Assembly: GCF_021155775.2 (NCBI RefSeq)
Contig: NC_060234.1
Location: 35,275,026-35,339,025, forward strand
From: Neodiprion pinetum
Taxonomy: Eukaryota > Arthropoda > Insecta > Hymenoptera > Diprionidae
Reading direction: 5' to 3'
Length of the DNA stretch: 64,000 nt
The notes beneath the pieces are model-generated. The model worked only from the letters and a program-made list of their open reading frames with translations. It searched no databases and was not told where the DNA came from. The position numbers were made by a program, and so were the translations under genes. Shown here piece after piece: positions 51,071-63,836 of this stretch; position 1 is the stretch's first letter; each line of letters begins with the position of its first letter.

Positions 51071-54000
51071 GTTCAACGCAACGTCTGCGTAATCGTTCGA
51101 TCCGTGCACGTAGAAGGGCCACGATGGAAAGAGCGCGGAAGACGATTTATTGGCGTACCTGGAAAATCACTCGCGGCTGAGTTTGCGGGGGTAAATAAAG
51201 TTCAGGAGGGGTTGAAGATGATGAGGTTTTTTCAAGGTTACGCTGCGGGATGCAGACTCGATGGAAGACCCAAGATCGCCGAAGGCACGAACCTGCGATA
51301 TATCGAGCTTTCCACCCACGGCTCGCACTTCCGTTCGGGACTAGTGGCAATTTTTCAACTCCTCACGCAACATTGCCCCCGGCATTGTGATAGCCGACGC
51401 ATCTCCGCCACAATCGCCCCGCGGCCTATCTTCCGGACCTGAAAATGTACATCGCGCTTTCTTCCTGCCCTGATTTGTGACCCGGAACCGATGTTGGCTG
51501 AAAAAATATCTACGCCGCAATCACCTACCGAGTCAAACCTGCACGCTTATTCCGATATTCATCCATCGGCGCTGCCTTTCAGACTTCGATATACGATCAC
51601 TGACGAATCACTGACAATGAGAGGAATTTCACTTCGTTCCAGCTGCTCATCACAGTATAATGTCCAGAGAATTACAAGTGAATGTCGCGCAGATAATTAT
51701 TCAAAGCGATTCGCGTAGTCTGATGAATGGTAAATTTTGTGGCAACCGTGCAGAACTAATCTGCAATGAATTCTCGTGTTTACAATGTTTTTTTACTCGA
51801 GTGAGCTATTGACCCAGATTTAACTGAAAAAAATTGCTTCTGCAACAACGTTTTGATAATTTACAATCATTGCAAATTTTGCGTTTCTCGTCTTTTATAT
51901 TAGCTTCCTATTATTTCGATTGAAACTTGGTTTCCATATCATCTTCACACAAATCATCATAGGATACGGATATCCTGCACGTTGCCAATTCTTGTGTATT
52001 TTTCCAAGATATGGGAGGAATTTGATCGTTCCCAATTTTTCGTTCCCCCCTCCCTTTCCTTTTCAATATCCTTATACTTCCGCTCCTCCTCTATCGCGGT
52101 TTCGTTTCCCTCCAGAGGATATCGAGCGAGTCGTGACATTACACAAGAATATGGTAACGAAGCTGAGATTTTATAGTAAAAGTTCATTGATCCGGTTCCA
52201 TCGCCGCATCTGCATGCGGCCTTACTCCGACTGAATCTCGTACGAATTGTCAAGGCGTGGGTGATTCGAGTTCGTTGTGTTTTTAAAGGAGCCGGGAATC
52301 GATCCCAGTTCCGCAAACATCTTCAATCCTACATCTCCGAGCTTTTCTGCTGCAGATATCCGTGCAAGGTCTCAAATATTCGATGCCGAATCTTTCCCCT
52401 TCGAGATGGCAATAATAAATTCGCAAAAGCGAAACGAAAGAGGAACGAGTTAGAGGATGAAAACGGGAAGGCAGGGATAACTGGAAATAACAACGATACC
52501 TTACGCGGCAAACAGCCTGCCGGCAAATTCCCTTCGAATAATTTTTCCCTTCGTTTCTCCCTTCAACCCTCCACCCTCCGTCCCTCTTTCTCTCACTTTA
52601 TGCCTCCGTAGATCGCAACGGATGGCCGAGTACGAGCATCGATTTGAACTCGACATCAAGAGCGCCGGAATTAGCTGGTCGAAACGAACGGCAATGCTCG
52701 TCTGCACTTATATCTAGACGTCAACGTATCCCGGTCACAAGTTACAACCCTGTGCATATAACGCCGAGCCGGTTCGTACACACAATGAAAGGGAGCATCG
52801 GGAAGCATTCCCAACCACGCCGCTTCGCTACCTGACGCTCACTGTGCAGTCGTACTGAATATAACGACCTATATTCCGGCGCATTTAATTTCATACCTTA
52901 TCTCGGACCGAGGCTGCACAATGCTGCACCAACTGGGCCAACCGTCGGCTCTATACAAATCTGAATCTACTTTCCCACCCCGCCACTTCTCCTCTACCAA
53001 TTTTATCAACTTGAATCAAACGGGGATGAAGGGTAAGTAATCGGGAACAGGAACCACGCCACGCGAAACTCGCTAAATTGCCAATCGTAACGACTTTTAT
53101 ACTTCCGGTATGGATCCTACGCTCTCTCTCTCTCACGGCACGGTGATCAGTCAACCGCTCCCAAATCTTGTTATACCAGATGAGAGAACTCTAAAACTGA
53201 TCAGTCTTCATCCTCTCAGCTCCTAGTGAATAGAAAATACGGCCTGACAATGAGCAATATGGCGCCGGGATGAGCGATCAGCTGATCGCTTTAGTCCGGT
53301 TTCACGAACGACAAGGTACCGAAAACTTTGCTCTGATAATCGAGCCTTTGTTTTGTCACATGATTTGGTTACCGGAGACTGAAGTGTGTGGCGGCAGGTT
53401 ATAAATTTCATGGTTAGGTATGAATTTCGGGTTCTGAAACGTTGGGAATTATAAGGAATCACGTTTGATATTCGAGTGCTAGCATTTCTCTCGTGGTTTA
53501 TGCCGCCTCGCTCCGGTGGACAAAAGAAATCCACGGGACTGACGATCATTGTGTTTGTTATACGCGGATGGGTTTGAAATGACAATTCCTCGGTGTGTAC
53601 GCGTACACGTGCATTACGATAAGGTTACCCGCATACCCGCGTCTCGAAGAATGGGCTTTAAAATATTCGCTGAACGGATGTATTCGGGCTTATGATACCC
53701 ACATTACTCGATCACTCGGGTTCTGATCCGAACCGTGGGCTTCGGACAGTGAAAATTGATCATGCTTTAACACCGGCAAATTTCATGCAAACATTAGATG
53801 CGCTGAAGTGAAAAAGTCTCCTTCGATTGTAGGAGAATAGACGATTGTAACTGTGATTGGCGGTAGTTTGTGTTCGAAACTTGAGTGCGCGTACGAGATT
53901 AATAAAGCTTATTAAAGTCGAGCTCTGAGCTTTTTTTGCTTCTTTATTTCTATTACACACGATTCCCGGGGATTATTGTGGAAATTTCTACGCTTGGGTA

Positions 54001-56610
54001 GAAAAATTGCTTTCATGCATACCTCCCAGTTGGAATTCAATAATTTTAAACTGTGTTTGTTATACGTACGCGAGCGCTGAATGCTCAAACGAATTTTTAA
54101 TTCCTAGTAGAAAACCAGCGCAGCAGCGCTTCACATCGGCTACCGATCGGGTAAAAAACGAGATTCATATTCCAGATTTACTTTGTTTTTGTGTTTCATT
54201 TTACAGCATTGTTCCATCGCGTTTCATTCGCGTTCGTATATTTTTCACGACTCTTTTTACACGTATAACTTTACACGTTTGACGAGACAACGTTTCCTAC
54301 GCCATGCTGTTGTCAATATTTTATACCTGACGGATAACTTTCGTTCAGGAAATACGAAACGGTTATAATCGTACCTAGTGATACTTCATTCCTCGAATAA
54401 TAGGAGATTTTCATGTCAGCGCGTTACAGATGCTGATCCTAGGAATTTACCAGAAATGGTATAAATTTCAAGTGCTTTATAATGCTTTTATTACCATAAG
54501 AGTGAGGACTGATGAACAACGTCGCGTCATCCTGTCAACGAGTAGCACGCGACGAGAGTGTACTATTATTGTATATTGTTGAGCCGCGCTAAAAGCTCTT
54601 GCAGTCATTGATCAGGGCGCTCGGTGTTTCCATAAAATAAATGAAAACGGTTCAAGTGTTTGCACGAACAAACACGCAACGCTCTTCAGCGGCATAAGCT
54701 GTTGTTATATTATATAAAAATATTTTCACGGTGCAGCTTGATCCCGGATCTAGGAAGGATTACAAATTGTAAAAATGAACATCCTCAAGCCGAGAGACGT
54801 GGGGCGTATCTGCCTGGAGAGCGTGAAGAGCTTGAAAAAAATTCTCTACTTTTCATGATAATGAAAACAAATATCACTAAGCTGTAGCTTCATTAGCCCA
54901 GACTGATATTCATTCCGACGATTTCCGTCTCCGTTTGTGGGAGGTAACTGAAAAACTTATCTCCCGGTGCCTCTTTAGTTTAAACCAGAATTATCAAAGA
55001 ATTTTCAAACTCACCGAGAACCGAGCAGCTGAGTGTTTCGGATTATTAAAACATTGTCATGTAGCTTCTGCACACAGTCTCATGTGAAAATATTCAACGA
55101 AACACATTGTTAGTTAAGTTTATAATTGACAAAGGTTTAATACGTTGTTGAAATATTATTCGCTCATCTATAATACGTTGACGAATAACAAAGCGATTAG
55201 AAATTTTGTGCGTCAAAAATTTCTCAAATTTGATTTATCTCAGAGAGGGAAACCAAAACATTCGTCTGTCCAAGTCAGAGGTTTGGGGAAATACATCTTG
55301 TCCTGCTTTCGTTGCCGCAAATATCCCACGGGAATCGAGCGTTGAAGTAATTATTTTACCAAAATTAGTACGAATTCAGTAGAATTCAAATTTTTACTGA
55401 CAGACATGAAATTTCGGGCGTCTGTTTTTTTCCTCGTTATTATTCACCCAAGAATTATTGTTCGCCAAAAAATTAATCGGCAAACTTTCATCCCCAATGC
55501 CGTGAGGGTTGCGGATTTGATATGAGTTGAACTTCGCTCATTCATCGATCCTATTTCAAGAGACTCGCTTTTCAGTTCACGCGTATATTTTCAGGGCGAT
55601 ACTCGAACCGCCATACATCCGTCCCTGAAGTGCTACGCCATTCGTTTGAAAGATGTTAATGGGATTCGGGTCGTATATTTATCGCGCAACAGCAAAAAAT
55701 TTTATCGTATAAACTACTGCAAGTGGTACGATTTTCATCGGCGATCACGGCTGAATTCAACATCGGTACAACAACTGCACGTCAAACTTGTCCGATCTGT
55801 TGTGTTTTATAGTGCTGACTCGAAACTAGTTTCTCGGCTCCCGCATCGCAGTGGTAGCTTCATAGGGACGGTTTAATTAAATCGTATTAGTTCGTTCGAT
55901 ACTGCGAACCGAAGGGCTTGAAATTGCATCTGAAGCATGCGAATAATTTATTTTTATTTCCTTTTTTATTTTCTTCCATTTTGTTTCGACATTTCAATGT
56001 AGTTAATCGGGCGAAATCGGGTATGAACTTTTACGAAATCCTCTTTCCTCTATTGCGTACATTGAGTCACAATCAGAAATGGAAGAAATAATTTCCCTCG
56101 CCCATGGGAATACAAATGTATAAAGAAAATGAAAATCGTTGATCATTCGGTGAATTATCGTACTAGGAAATTCAAAGTCAAGGTTCTATTTGAAGGAGAC
56201 GAGGGTTCGCCACTGGTCCAAACGGCTTGGAATGCCTGAAATTTATTCGCGTTCTGACCCTGCTGGGGATGAAACACAACGCACGTGCTTAAACTCGCTT
56301 GAACACAACTGTGAACGCGGAAATACCCGGCAATGCTGAACTTCTCGGCGCTTGATGCGTAACGGAATTCTGGAACAATCTGCTCGGTGAATTTTCCAAC
56401 AATCAATTGTTTTGTCTCCTAATTAAACACGCCTCCGAGTAATAGATTTGAAGAAAACTTGACGGTGCGAAATTCCTTCAAAATCCTCACGTGCAAAATC
56501 TGGAATGACAATTATAATTCCCGCGACTCCAATTTGGAACCCTTGTTATCTCACCACTAACACCGTTAATTATACTACAAGTCAAGAGTAAATTACGGAC
56601 GATTTAAGCA

Positions 56611-56910
56611 GGGTGGTCGCAGCGCCAAAAAACCTGGAAATTATGGCGGAGTCGAAGAACAAAAAATTTGCCAGGGAAAAACATAATTAGAATATCAATG
56701 ATTCTGGACAAAAGTTGGAACAATTTGTTTACTTGGATGTGAAATAATTAAGAATATTATGACAATAAACCGCAGAATTTTCATTCTAACAAGCTATGGA
56801 ATATTATTCAAGATTGCGGTACAGTCCTTGACGTTTTAGATTTTTTACCATAACCGAAAAATTTAGTTTTGGGTTAAAAATGAAACCGAATTTTGTAAGT
56901 GCGACCAGAA
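56611..56910. repeat. Possible decayed DNA-transposon remnant
   Basis: The segment starts CAGGGTGGTCGCAGCG, followed by CCAAAAAACCTGGAAATTATGG and a GCCAGGGAAAAAC block, a style seen in many insect non-autonomous elements with CAGGGTGGC-type ends. A partial matching right end (GTGCGACCAG) occurs near 56907. The evidence is resemblance only. Confidence 0.3.
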
Positions 56911-57036
56911 AATCTAGTATGCATTGCTATACTTTTTGAGTATGGTAAGGTATTACACTTTCTCGTAACTGTTAAGATGGATAATTTAATGTTGGTAAAA
57001 CAACAAATCGATATCAAAGCCTTAATTAACTTTTAA

Positions 57037-57261
57037 CTGGCACCTTGGGGTCGTTCGTGACGTAAGGGTTTTCAATCAAGATTTTCATAACTTGAAAGTT
57101 TGAAAATGCGACTTAATTTTTTACTTCATTAAAATTAATGACCTTTTTTATCTTATAAAAGACACTTAGGTTAATATCAAAAAAAAAACATCGAAATATT
57201 AAATAGCTTCGTTACTGCAAGCAATTTTCAGTCGGGGTCTTCAACGATCCCAAGGTGCCAG
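57037..57261. repeat. TIR-bounded element of about 225 bp
   Basis: The left end CTGGCACCTTGGGGTCGTT and the right end AACGATCCCAAGGTGCCAG are reverse complements with one mismatch over 19 bp. The AT-rich interior has no coding capacity. I could not find a clear target duplication. Likely a MITE; it lies about 0.5 kb upstream of the K2P 5' exon. Confidence 0.65.
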
Positions 57262-57440
57262 CAATGTTATATCAGATAAAGTTACCAGCTAAAGGTTAAC
57301 CGAAGGAATATAGTGATTAGAAAAACCAGATTCAACGTTGCGACAATGAGAAAATATTACGGTACTGAGGTCCATATATTGTACATATAATCACGTCCTA
57401 ATTAGCAGCTTGTATCACATTTCCTTTCAATTCCAACAAT

Positions 57441-57621
57441 GTTTCGACTAGTGCTGTGCGATTAATTGGCTGCTTCGATGAATCGTTTCTCCGATTAAGC
57501 GATTAATCAAAGCTACCTCGTAATAATTCTGCCGGTCAATCGGTATATGAATCGAAACCGTCGATTGACCAATTAATTGGGAAAACGATTGATCGATCAG
57601 TCGTACAGCACTAGTTTAAAC
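57441..57621. mobile_element. hAT-like MITE with 8-bp target duplication
   Basis: The element proper (57449-57613, 165 bp) begins TAGTGCTGTGCGATTAATTG and ends CAGTCGTACAGCACTA, imperfect inverted ends whose first nine bases match exactly. It is flanked by GTTTCGAC and GTTTAAAC, an 8-bp duplication with two changes, as expected of hAT insertions. The interior is full of CGATTAAT/ATTAATCG variants. No transposase. It sits about 100 bp upstream of the K2P 5' exon, so it could affect that promoter or splice site. Confidence 0.75.
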
Positions 57622-57714
57622 CGTCATCATAGCTACGTGGCCGACTTTCCTACGATGTTTCAGCGACTTTGTTAAAAAAAAAATGAAAATAATGTAAATC
57701 TCGTGACTTTTCAG

Positions 57715-57822
57715 AGCTTCCCGTAGTCTTGGAGGGCGACGTCGCGGTCGTCGCGTCGTTCATCAGCCGGGACCACCGCCCTCCGCCACTGACCACCCTC
57801 AAAGGAGACCCAGGCTCCCGCG
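57715..57822 (+). other. Probable 5' UTR part of the K2P first coding exon
   Basis: An acceptor-like GACTTTTCAG ends at 57714 and GC-rich sequence begins immediately after it. An in-frame TGA lies 33 bases before the ATG at 57823, so translation does not extend upstream. Either the exon is spliced to an upstream 5' UTR exon or transcription begins nearby. Confidence 0.45.
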
Positions 57823-58065
57823 ATGCATGCCGGGGATCACAGCGGCGGTCGTAACGGCAGCGGCGGATATTATCACAAGACATGCTGCACGGGTCGATCG
57901 ACGGACGAGGGACACGGCGCCGCGGAGCTTTTGTGCTGCTGCTGCACATGCACGGCGTCGGCGTCTCCGAGTCTGCTGACCAGCCTTGGCGTATGCATTT
58001 TCGTTCTGGCCTACACCCTCGTAGGGGCGTTCACATTCATGGCCGTCGAAGGCGGCCTGCAGTCG
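57823..58065 (+). CDS. Two-pore-domain (K2P) potassium channel, first coding exon
   Basis: It encodes the cytoplasmic N-terminus and first membrane helix of a K2P (KCNK/TWIK-like) channel, a plasma-membrane background K+ channel subunit that works as a dimer. The 81 codons start MHAGDHSGGRNGSGG, pass through a Cys cluster (LLCCCCTCT, about residues 36-44), and form M1 at about residues 51-74 (SLGVCIFVLAYTLVGAFTFM). M1 ends AVEGGLQS, matching the G-A-x-x-F-x-x-x-E pattern at the end of K2P M1. The start is fixed by an in-frame upstream stop. The donor is CAGTCG then GTGAGA, phase 0, matching the next exon. It resembles insect orphan KCNK genes rather than Ork1; I cannot name the orthologue. 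Confidence 0.85.
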
Positions 58066-59216
58066 GTGAGACTTACAGCTTTTCAATGTTCAAGGGTGTC
58101 GTCTTTTGCGGCCGAAGAGCTTTTTCCCCGAGCCTTGAAAACCGCGAGACGAAAATTGTTTGCTCAAAGCAGCTTTGAACGTAACAGCTAAACTCGAATG
58201 CAAAATCGTTGTTTTGGCATGTTTTTGGGGGCTTTTTTTTCTAACTTAATATTCTCGGCTCTTGCGGGAATACCGATGTTTGCCAACTTTTTGATCGGTC
58301 AATTATGAAGTTGAAGGAATTTCTACAATTTTTACTTGTCGAACTTTCGAACTTTAGCATTCTTGAAATTTCCAACTTCCGCATCACGACGTTCAGCCGC
58401 CGAAAGCTTTAACTTTTATCCTGCACTGGTTGATGCAATTTTACCTACCATGTGGCGAGAAAAATATTATCGTGTCAAATACTACAGGATCAAAATATCG
58501 TAATCTGTTGTTGTTTTAAAATTAATAATGCGTCGAGGAATGTCGCTGACGCTTATTACAAAATTTTTAACTTTGAATTTGGCATAGACCCATACTCCCG
58601 TTTTCCTTCTCAAAAATACTTATTTCATCGCGAGTACAATATCGGATAAGAACGTTGCACGGATCAGCTCAAGCATCCGCAGACAAGTCTCATGAAATGA
58701 CATTCTCATAAAACACAAGGAGCGGATTAAATTATATTGGATCATATCGGTGTTCTCATATTGTTCCAAGAACAGTGGAAGAGATCCACTCCAATGAAGA
58801 AAGGTAATTTCCATCAATTTTATCCTCGCAGAGGATTGAAATTAGGTTGAAACTATATGAGGTGGTCTTTTTATTTTGAACAACCCGTCTGACAGTACAA
58901 AAGGAAAATGGCCAGGGAGTAATTTTTCTTTTCGCCACGTCCCGTCATGAATATTTTTCTATTAGTGAGTGACAAATCCTTGAGGGATTTGACTCAGCCG
59001 ATCCTTCTCCGGATGAGAAAAGAGGTGAATACGTCCTCTGAGGCGTCGACGCGATATTCTATGTATATACCGTGAGGAAAAATCAGACACTAGAAGCACC
59101 TTTCCTACTTATTTTCCTTTTCTTATCTTTACCTGCCCTAAGGAACACGCTCGGTATTCTTTCCACCTAAGAAATACAAGTAGAAGCTATACCTGTAGCT
59201 CACAGTCTGTGCGTAG

Positions 59217-59523
59217 GACTCGTCGGCCGTAATATCCTCGAAGTCTGGACCGGAAGAAGCGGCTGTTCTGGGCGCGGAGATCCGTTCACTCACGGTGGAA
59301 AAGCTGTGGAGCATCACCGAGGACCTTAATATACTCTACAAGGACAACTGGACCCGTTTGGCTGCTCAGGAAATCCTCGATTTCCAAAATACCCTCGTTC
59401 ACACTCTCAGGAAACAGCTTTACCAGGCACTTCCTGCTACCACCGGGCAGCATCCGACCCGCCATCATCGGTGGACCTTCAGCAGCAGCCTTCTCTACTC
59501 CTTGACGCTCATCACGACCACCG
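59217..59523 (+). CDS. K2P potassium channel, second coding exon (cap and first pore helix)
   Basis: The exon starts after an acceptor (GTGCGTAG) in phase 0, across a 1,151-bp intron. The first 70 residues form the extracellular cap region, reading IRSLTVEKLWSITEDLNILY, KDNWTRLAAQEILDFQNTLV and HTLRKQLYQAL, with one N-glycosylation sequon (NWT). Then RWTFSSSLLYSLTLITTTG is the first pore helix and the start of the first selectivity filter. The donor (ACCG then GTGAGT) splits the filter Gly codon in phase 1, so the next exon should begin with the rest of Gly and Tyr/Phe-Gly. No such exon is visible up to 64000; M2, the second pore, M3, M4 and the C-terminus lie outside. No cap Cys is seen. The family call is firm; the subtype is open. 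Confidence 0.9.
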
Positions 59524-59533
59524 GTGAGTAACG

Positions 59534-59555
59534 AAAAAAAAAAAAAAAAAAAAAA
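59534..59555. repeat. Poly(A) run in K2P intron 2
   Basis: About 22 A residues just after the donor of the second coding exon. Confidence 0.85.
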
Positions 59556-62500
59556 CTAGTCATGCGTATTACATATCCTAACCAACCGACGCATGGTGAG
59601 TGATATTTATTCCTTGACCACGAATTTACATTCGAAGCAACATTCGGGGGGTGGAACGAAACTCAGAGACTATTGCAGAAATAGAACAGAATACTGTTTA
59701 TCACCATGCCCGTGGGACGGTGTCCCCTGGGTGACGCCACATAAGTACATAATTCACGAAATTCACGAGTTGACCAGATAAATATACGGAAAAATTTAAC
59801 ATAAATGAGAAAATTCTAAATATTATTAGTACAAATAATTTATCAGTATGGTATAACCGTATTCGGAAATAATACGTCGATTCTCTCCGGAACAGTCACG
59901 AGAGTGATTCAATTCAGGAGTTTGAATAAGAGAAACGATATGTCTACACTGCCAGGTGCATATATTTCGTGCACTTGGATCTCAGGGAGGATTCCTATCG
60001 CAACATCGTTCGAGAGCGAAATGCAACGCGGTTCGCTCCACAAGGCTTGGCCGGGGGAAGTTGGGATGTGGCAAAGTCCTTTGGCTGCGTTTCAGGCGGA
60101 CGTTTTCCCTGCGGATCGAAATGCTCGCGCCGCTCGCTGGATTCCCGGGCATGGATATCGAGCCCCTCGCTTCTCCCGAGAAGCTGGTACTTTTGGAAGC
60201 CGAGTTTCGGGCTTGTAATCAGCGAACCCCGTATCCGAGCCAAGGTCGAATTCATCTCTACTAAGACACGTTTCAAGTGTCAAACTTTCCACGGACATCA
60301 CTGCCTGATTCAAACTTACCGAGTGCGTCGAATTGCTCCCGCTCGCTCCAACCATCAACCCTCGTCCCTCCACTGCTCAACTCACCGACCGAAACTCGCT
60401 TTCTCCTTCTCCTTTCAAGCCAACTCGAGACCTTCACCCTGTCGTCTTCTGCTTCTCCAATTTTGCTTATACAAGGTTTTCACGTTTTCACGTCTCTGTT
60501 GCGATTATTCAGTCCGATTGGATGAAATTTTAGTGACCCTTGATCGAATGTTACGGTTGAAAAATTCTTCGGTAGAGATTCGTATGTTCGAAATAAAAGG
60601 ACTTTGTTTGCAATCGACTTGCCGTTTGATCAAAATTCATTTTCATACAATTTGTGGTCATTTTTGGACGTTTTAAGTGCATGGGGAAGCAAATGAGAAG
60701 CAATATCATTTGCCCCGTTAGTACTACAGAAGAATTTTTTCTGGCATTTCATGTCGAATCGCACGAGTCGGGAAGCATCTTTTTTTAGGATCCCTCGTAA
60801 AAAAGTATGATATTGCTCATAACCTTCCGAAGGCAAAAACACAAAAATTCCAACACAACCGGGAGAAGGGTGGACCGTTACGTCGATATTTTTCGTGCTT
60901 GGGGATGTCGTTGCATATTAATTAACTAGCCCTGCCGTTTAAATTTTAATTCCCGTAGTTTCCGATTCTCTGATTCTTTGAATTACGGACCCCTGAAGAT
61001 AACCCGAAGCACAATCACGTGCCGCGAGTAACAATTAATGCATGAATTGAACCGTCGAGTAATTCTTCGTCCTGTTTCATCTGGAAGATTCCCTCGTCCT
61101 TTGGCCATGAACGAATTCCTGCATCACGAGAGCTATTGCGAATTTCGAACTCATCGAGTTCATCTCACTCGAAAATTGTAACCTCCCGACAATCGCGGAA
61201 AATGCGAGCCGTGAATTTTGATGGGAACGGGTGTCGCTAACTCCGCGCTGTCAGTGCCACCATATTGAATAGTTATTCCAGGCTCCTGGCGCATCGGCTT
61301 TGACGCGTCTACGCCAAGCTTGCGGGAACTTTTGCGCGCTACGTGTTGCGTGTGACGTGGAGATGACGCCATCAACTATTTACCGCCAATGGCGAAACGC
61401 CGCTTTGGCCAACCCGGCTTGTACCAACGTAACCAGCTAACGTAATCTGAGTTGATCCGAGCCAGTCACTTGACGCAATCCAATGAAACCTCATCCTAAC
61501 AGCTAACGCGATTGATTTGATACAAAATGTACCAATGGCAGACGCCAAGCTCGCTACGAAATCCGGAATAGCTTAATATTGCCGTTGTTTGATTAGCACT
61601 GGTATAATTGAAACGAATCTGTATTTGAATAGCCGGCATTTTTTCGACCAGAATATGTCGATATATCTATATGGACACGATGTCCAATAGTACGAAGAGA
61701 AATGATTCAGTTTAAATGTTTGTTTATTCATGAAATATGGTAATCGATTAAAACAGTTTGGGAACGTATTTTGATGGATGATTTTGAAGTAAATGTAGGT
61801 ATTCACATCGTATCGTAATGCGAACCCCTCACTCCAGCATTAACCCCCTGGTGGTAACGTGGTAACATGTATATAAGCAGATATTTCGGCAAGAACAATC
61901 TAGAAATTCCGTCTTCTCAAATGGCTGACTCGACAAACATCTCGGGATACTGACATCGATCACGTTTCGCTGCCGCGAGATCGTTCGACTTTTCGAGCGA
62001 GATGAAATCGCGAGTTTCTTTTGACCCGAGATGCGATCGAAGGTCTAGGCGTGTGATCAAAGTGAAGTCGGGGCGTATTACCCTCCGCTACGTTAACATT
62101 TTCATTTAAAGATGTCTGATGTATCGCCGAAGAAGGTCTCCATTTCCTCCGTAGGTATCAGTCGGAGCTATTCGTGCCTCGCCGTTCGATTGGGTCTTAC
62201 CTCAAGCCGTGGGTATCAAGTATGTGTAAGCGGGATAAAGGAACAACTACAGACTACGGAATTGCGGGAAATAATGAAGCCGCTCTGCTGCAGTGAAAGC
62301 GATGAGTTTTCGCTAGCGTGGAATTTGAAGAGAAAATAATACGACGAGCTGCAGAGAAGCGGCTCCGCAGCACGTCTAGCAAACAGCAAGCCAGGTACCA
62401 CAATATGCTGAAAAATTGAAAAGCTTTTAGGTTATTGCCATGTTTTTAATTTCCCGGCACATTGTCAATCTTAAGCTTGCTGCACCTGTTATCGCGGATA

Positions 62501-62910
62501 GACTGCGGGATAATCAAGGAAGAAAACGGTTGACGAAGGAGCTTTAAAGGGACGAGAGATAAACAAGCGTACCAATTTTATTTGCTTTCATTTCTTTTGT
62601 CTTTAATTTCATATTCAACAAGGCGGCGAACCGCCTCAAAGCCAATCCGGTTACGAATCTAATGGGCGTCAAATTGCTCTTCACCGCAGTGCCAGGGACA
62701 CCTTGGTTGCGGCTTTATGGCGATGGGCCAACCGACTGCAGGACCCCAAGACCCCGCAGCTTGCACCCCCCTTCAAAATAATAGTCAATAATGAATACAC
62801 ACGGAAGACTACATCAGGGAGCAACCTGGTTCGTACCGTGCTCCTCCAAAGCTCTGCGCATCCTTGGCGACAACCCCGATATAATCCCCAGTGGCGCGAC
62901 GGTAAAGGAG

Positions 62911-62934
62911 CACACACACACACACGTACACACG
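62911..62934. repeat. (CA)n microsatellite
   Basis: CA units with one GT interruption, within the presumed K2P intron. Confidence 0.8.
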
Positions 62935-63782
62935 TGTCCTTGCAGAGTAAGCTAGTGTAACGGGCAGCATTGTCACTGGTAATATCATGACTGAGTTAGG
63001 TACCTACGTGAACAGCAGTGGAAACAAGCATCCGAGCTATCGGCAGAGCGGGATTCCCGATGCTTCTTCTCCAATTTTCCTCTCTTCTGTAACCTAGTTC
63101 GATTCTCGCTCCTCTGCTATTCACCAGCTTCACCGCCTCTCAATTACTGCAGAAAGAGCTCACAAAGCCACTCGACTTTACACTCCCGGTTGCAGGGTAT
63201 TAACGAAGCTTCTCTCTTGTGATCTTCGAGACTTTCTTAGACCCTTGTTCACCGCCGGGTATAAATATTCAGTTATCGAATAATCGAACGTCGTTTGTGA
63301 CCATTAAAATGGCGGCTATGAAAACATGAAGTTTCTTAGAAACTCGTACATGTATATTGAAAATTTATGTGAACTAGGAACCGTCTGACTCAAATCCACG
63401 TTTAATAGTGTGAAGGAATTGAATAACTTTTGCCGCGTTCTTCTATAAGCTCAATTAGTTAATAGATGCGTGAAACATGCTCTTTTTCTTATCAAGAATT
63501 ATCGTATACTGTTTTTGAGGGAGGTAACATTCCCACAACCGTCGTTGTGACATCCTGATGAAAATACCAAATCACGGTGTTCTAGAGAACTGTCAATTCC
63601 AGAGAAGAAATGCTGGCTCTTTAATCATTCTTCATCATTCCAATCGAGCAAAATTGATTATTAATAACGCGTTGTGTCATACGCGTGTATCCTTCGAAAT
63701 ACCTGCGGGTGAAATTGTTATTTTCTTCTTTCACCGCGAATGCTGGGTAAATAGCTGTCGGGAAAAAACAATTTTCTGCCTT

Positions 63783-63836
63783 CTGTATATATGTATATAT
63801 ATACATACATGTACGTGTGTGTACATATAGATGATG
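63783..63836. repeat. TA/TG/CA compound microsatellite
   Basis: Alternating TATATG, TACATA and GTGTGT blocks in presumed intron DNA. Confidence 0.75.

Larger units (their letters stand above)
48098..56600. other. Non-coding stretch
   Basis: No recognised exon. Frames over 200 codons at 48.3-49.0 and 49.2-49.9 kb (minus) have no domain, contain repeat-encoded CVCVC runs, and are matched by antisense open frames. Short frames at 48211-48297 and 52622-52717 look protein-like but lack supporting exons. Other content is an AC microsatellite and a foldback element at 50.9 kb. Confidence 0.45.

Noticed and set aside
52270..52320. tRNA-like T-arm on the minus strand (GGGATCGATTCCC)
   Set aside because: No matching D-arm, anticodon arm or acceptor stem at the required spacing; it is just a short palindrome.
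62112..62339. 75-codon plus-strand frame MSDVSPKKVSISS... in K2P intron 2
   Set aside because: It has a real ATG but no similarity to channel exons and no other support; could be a chance frame.
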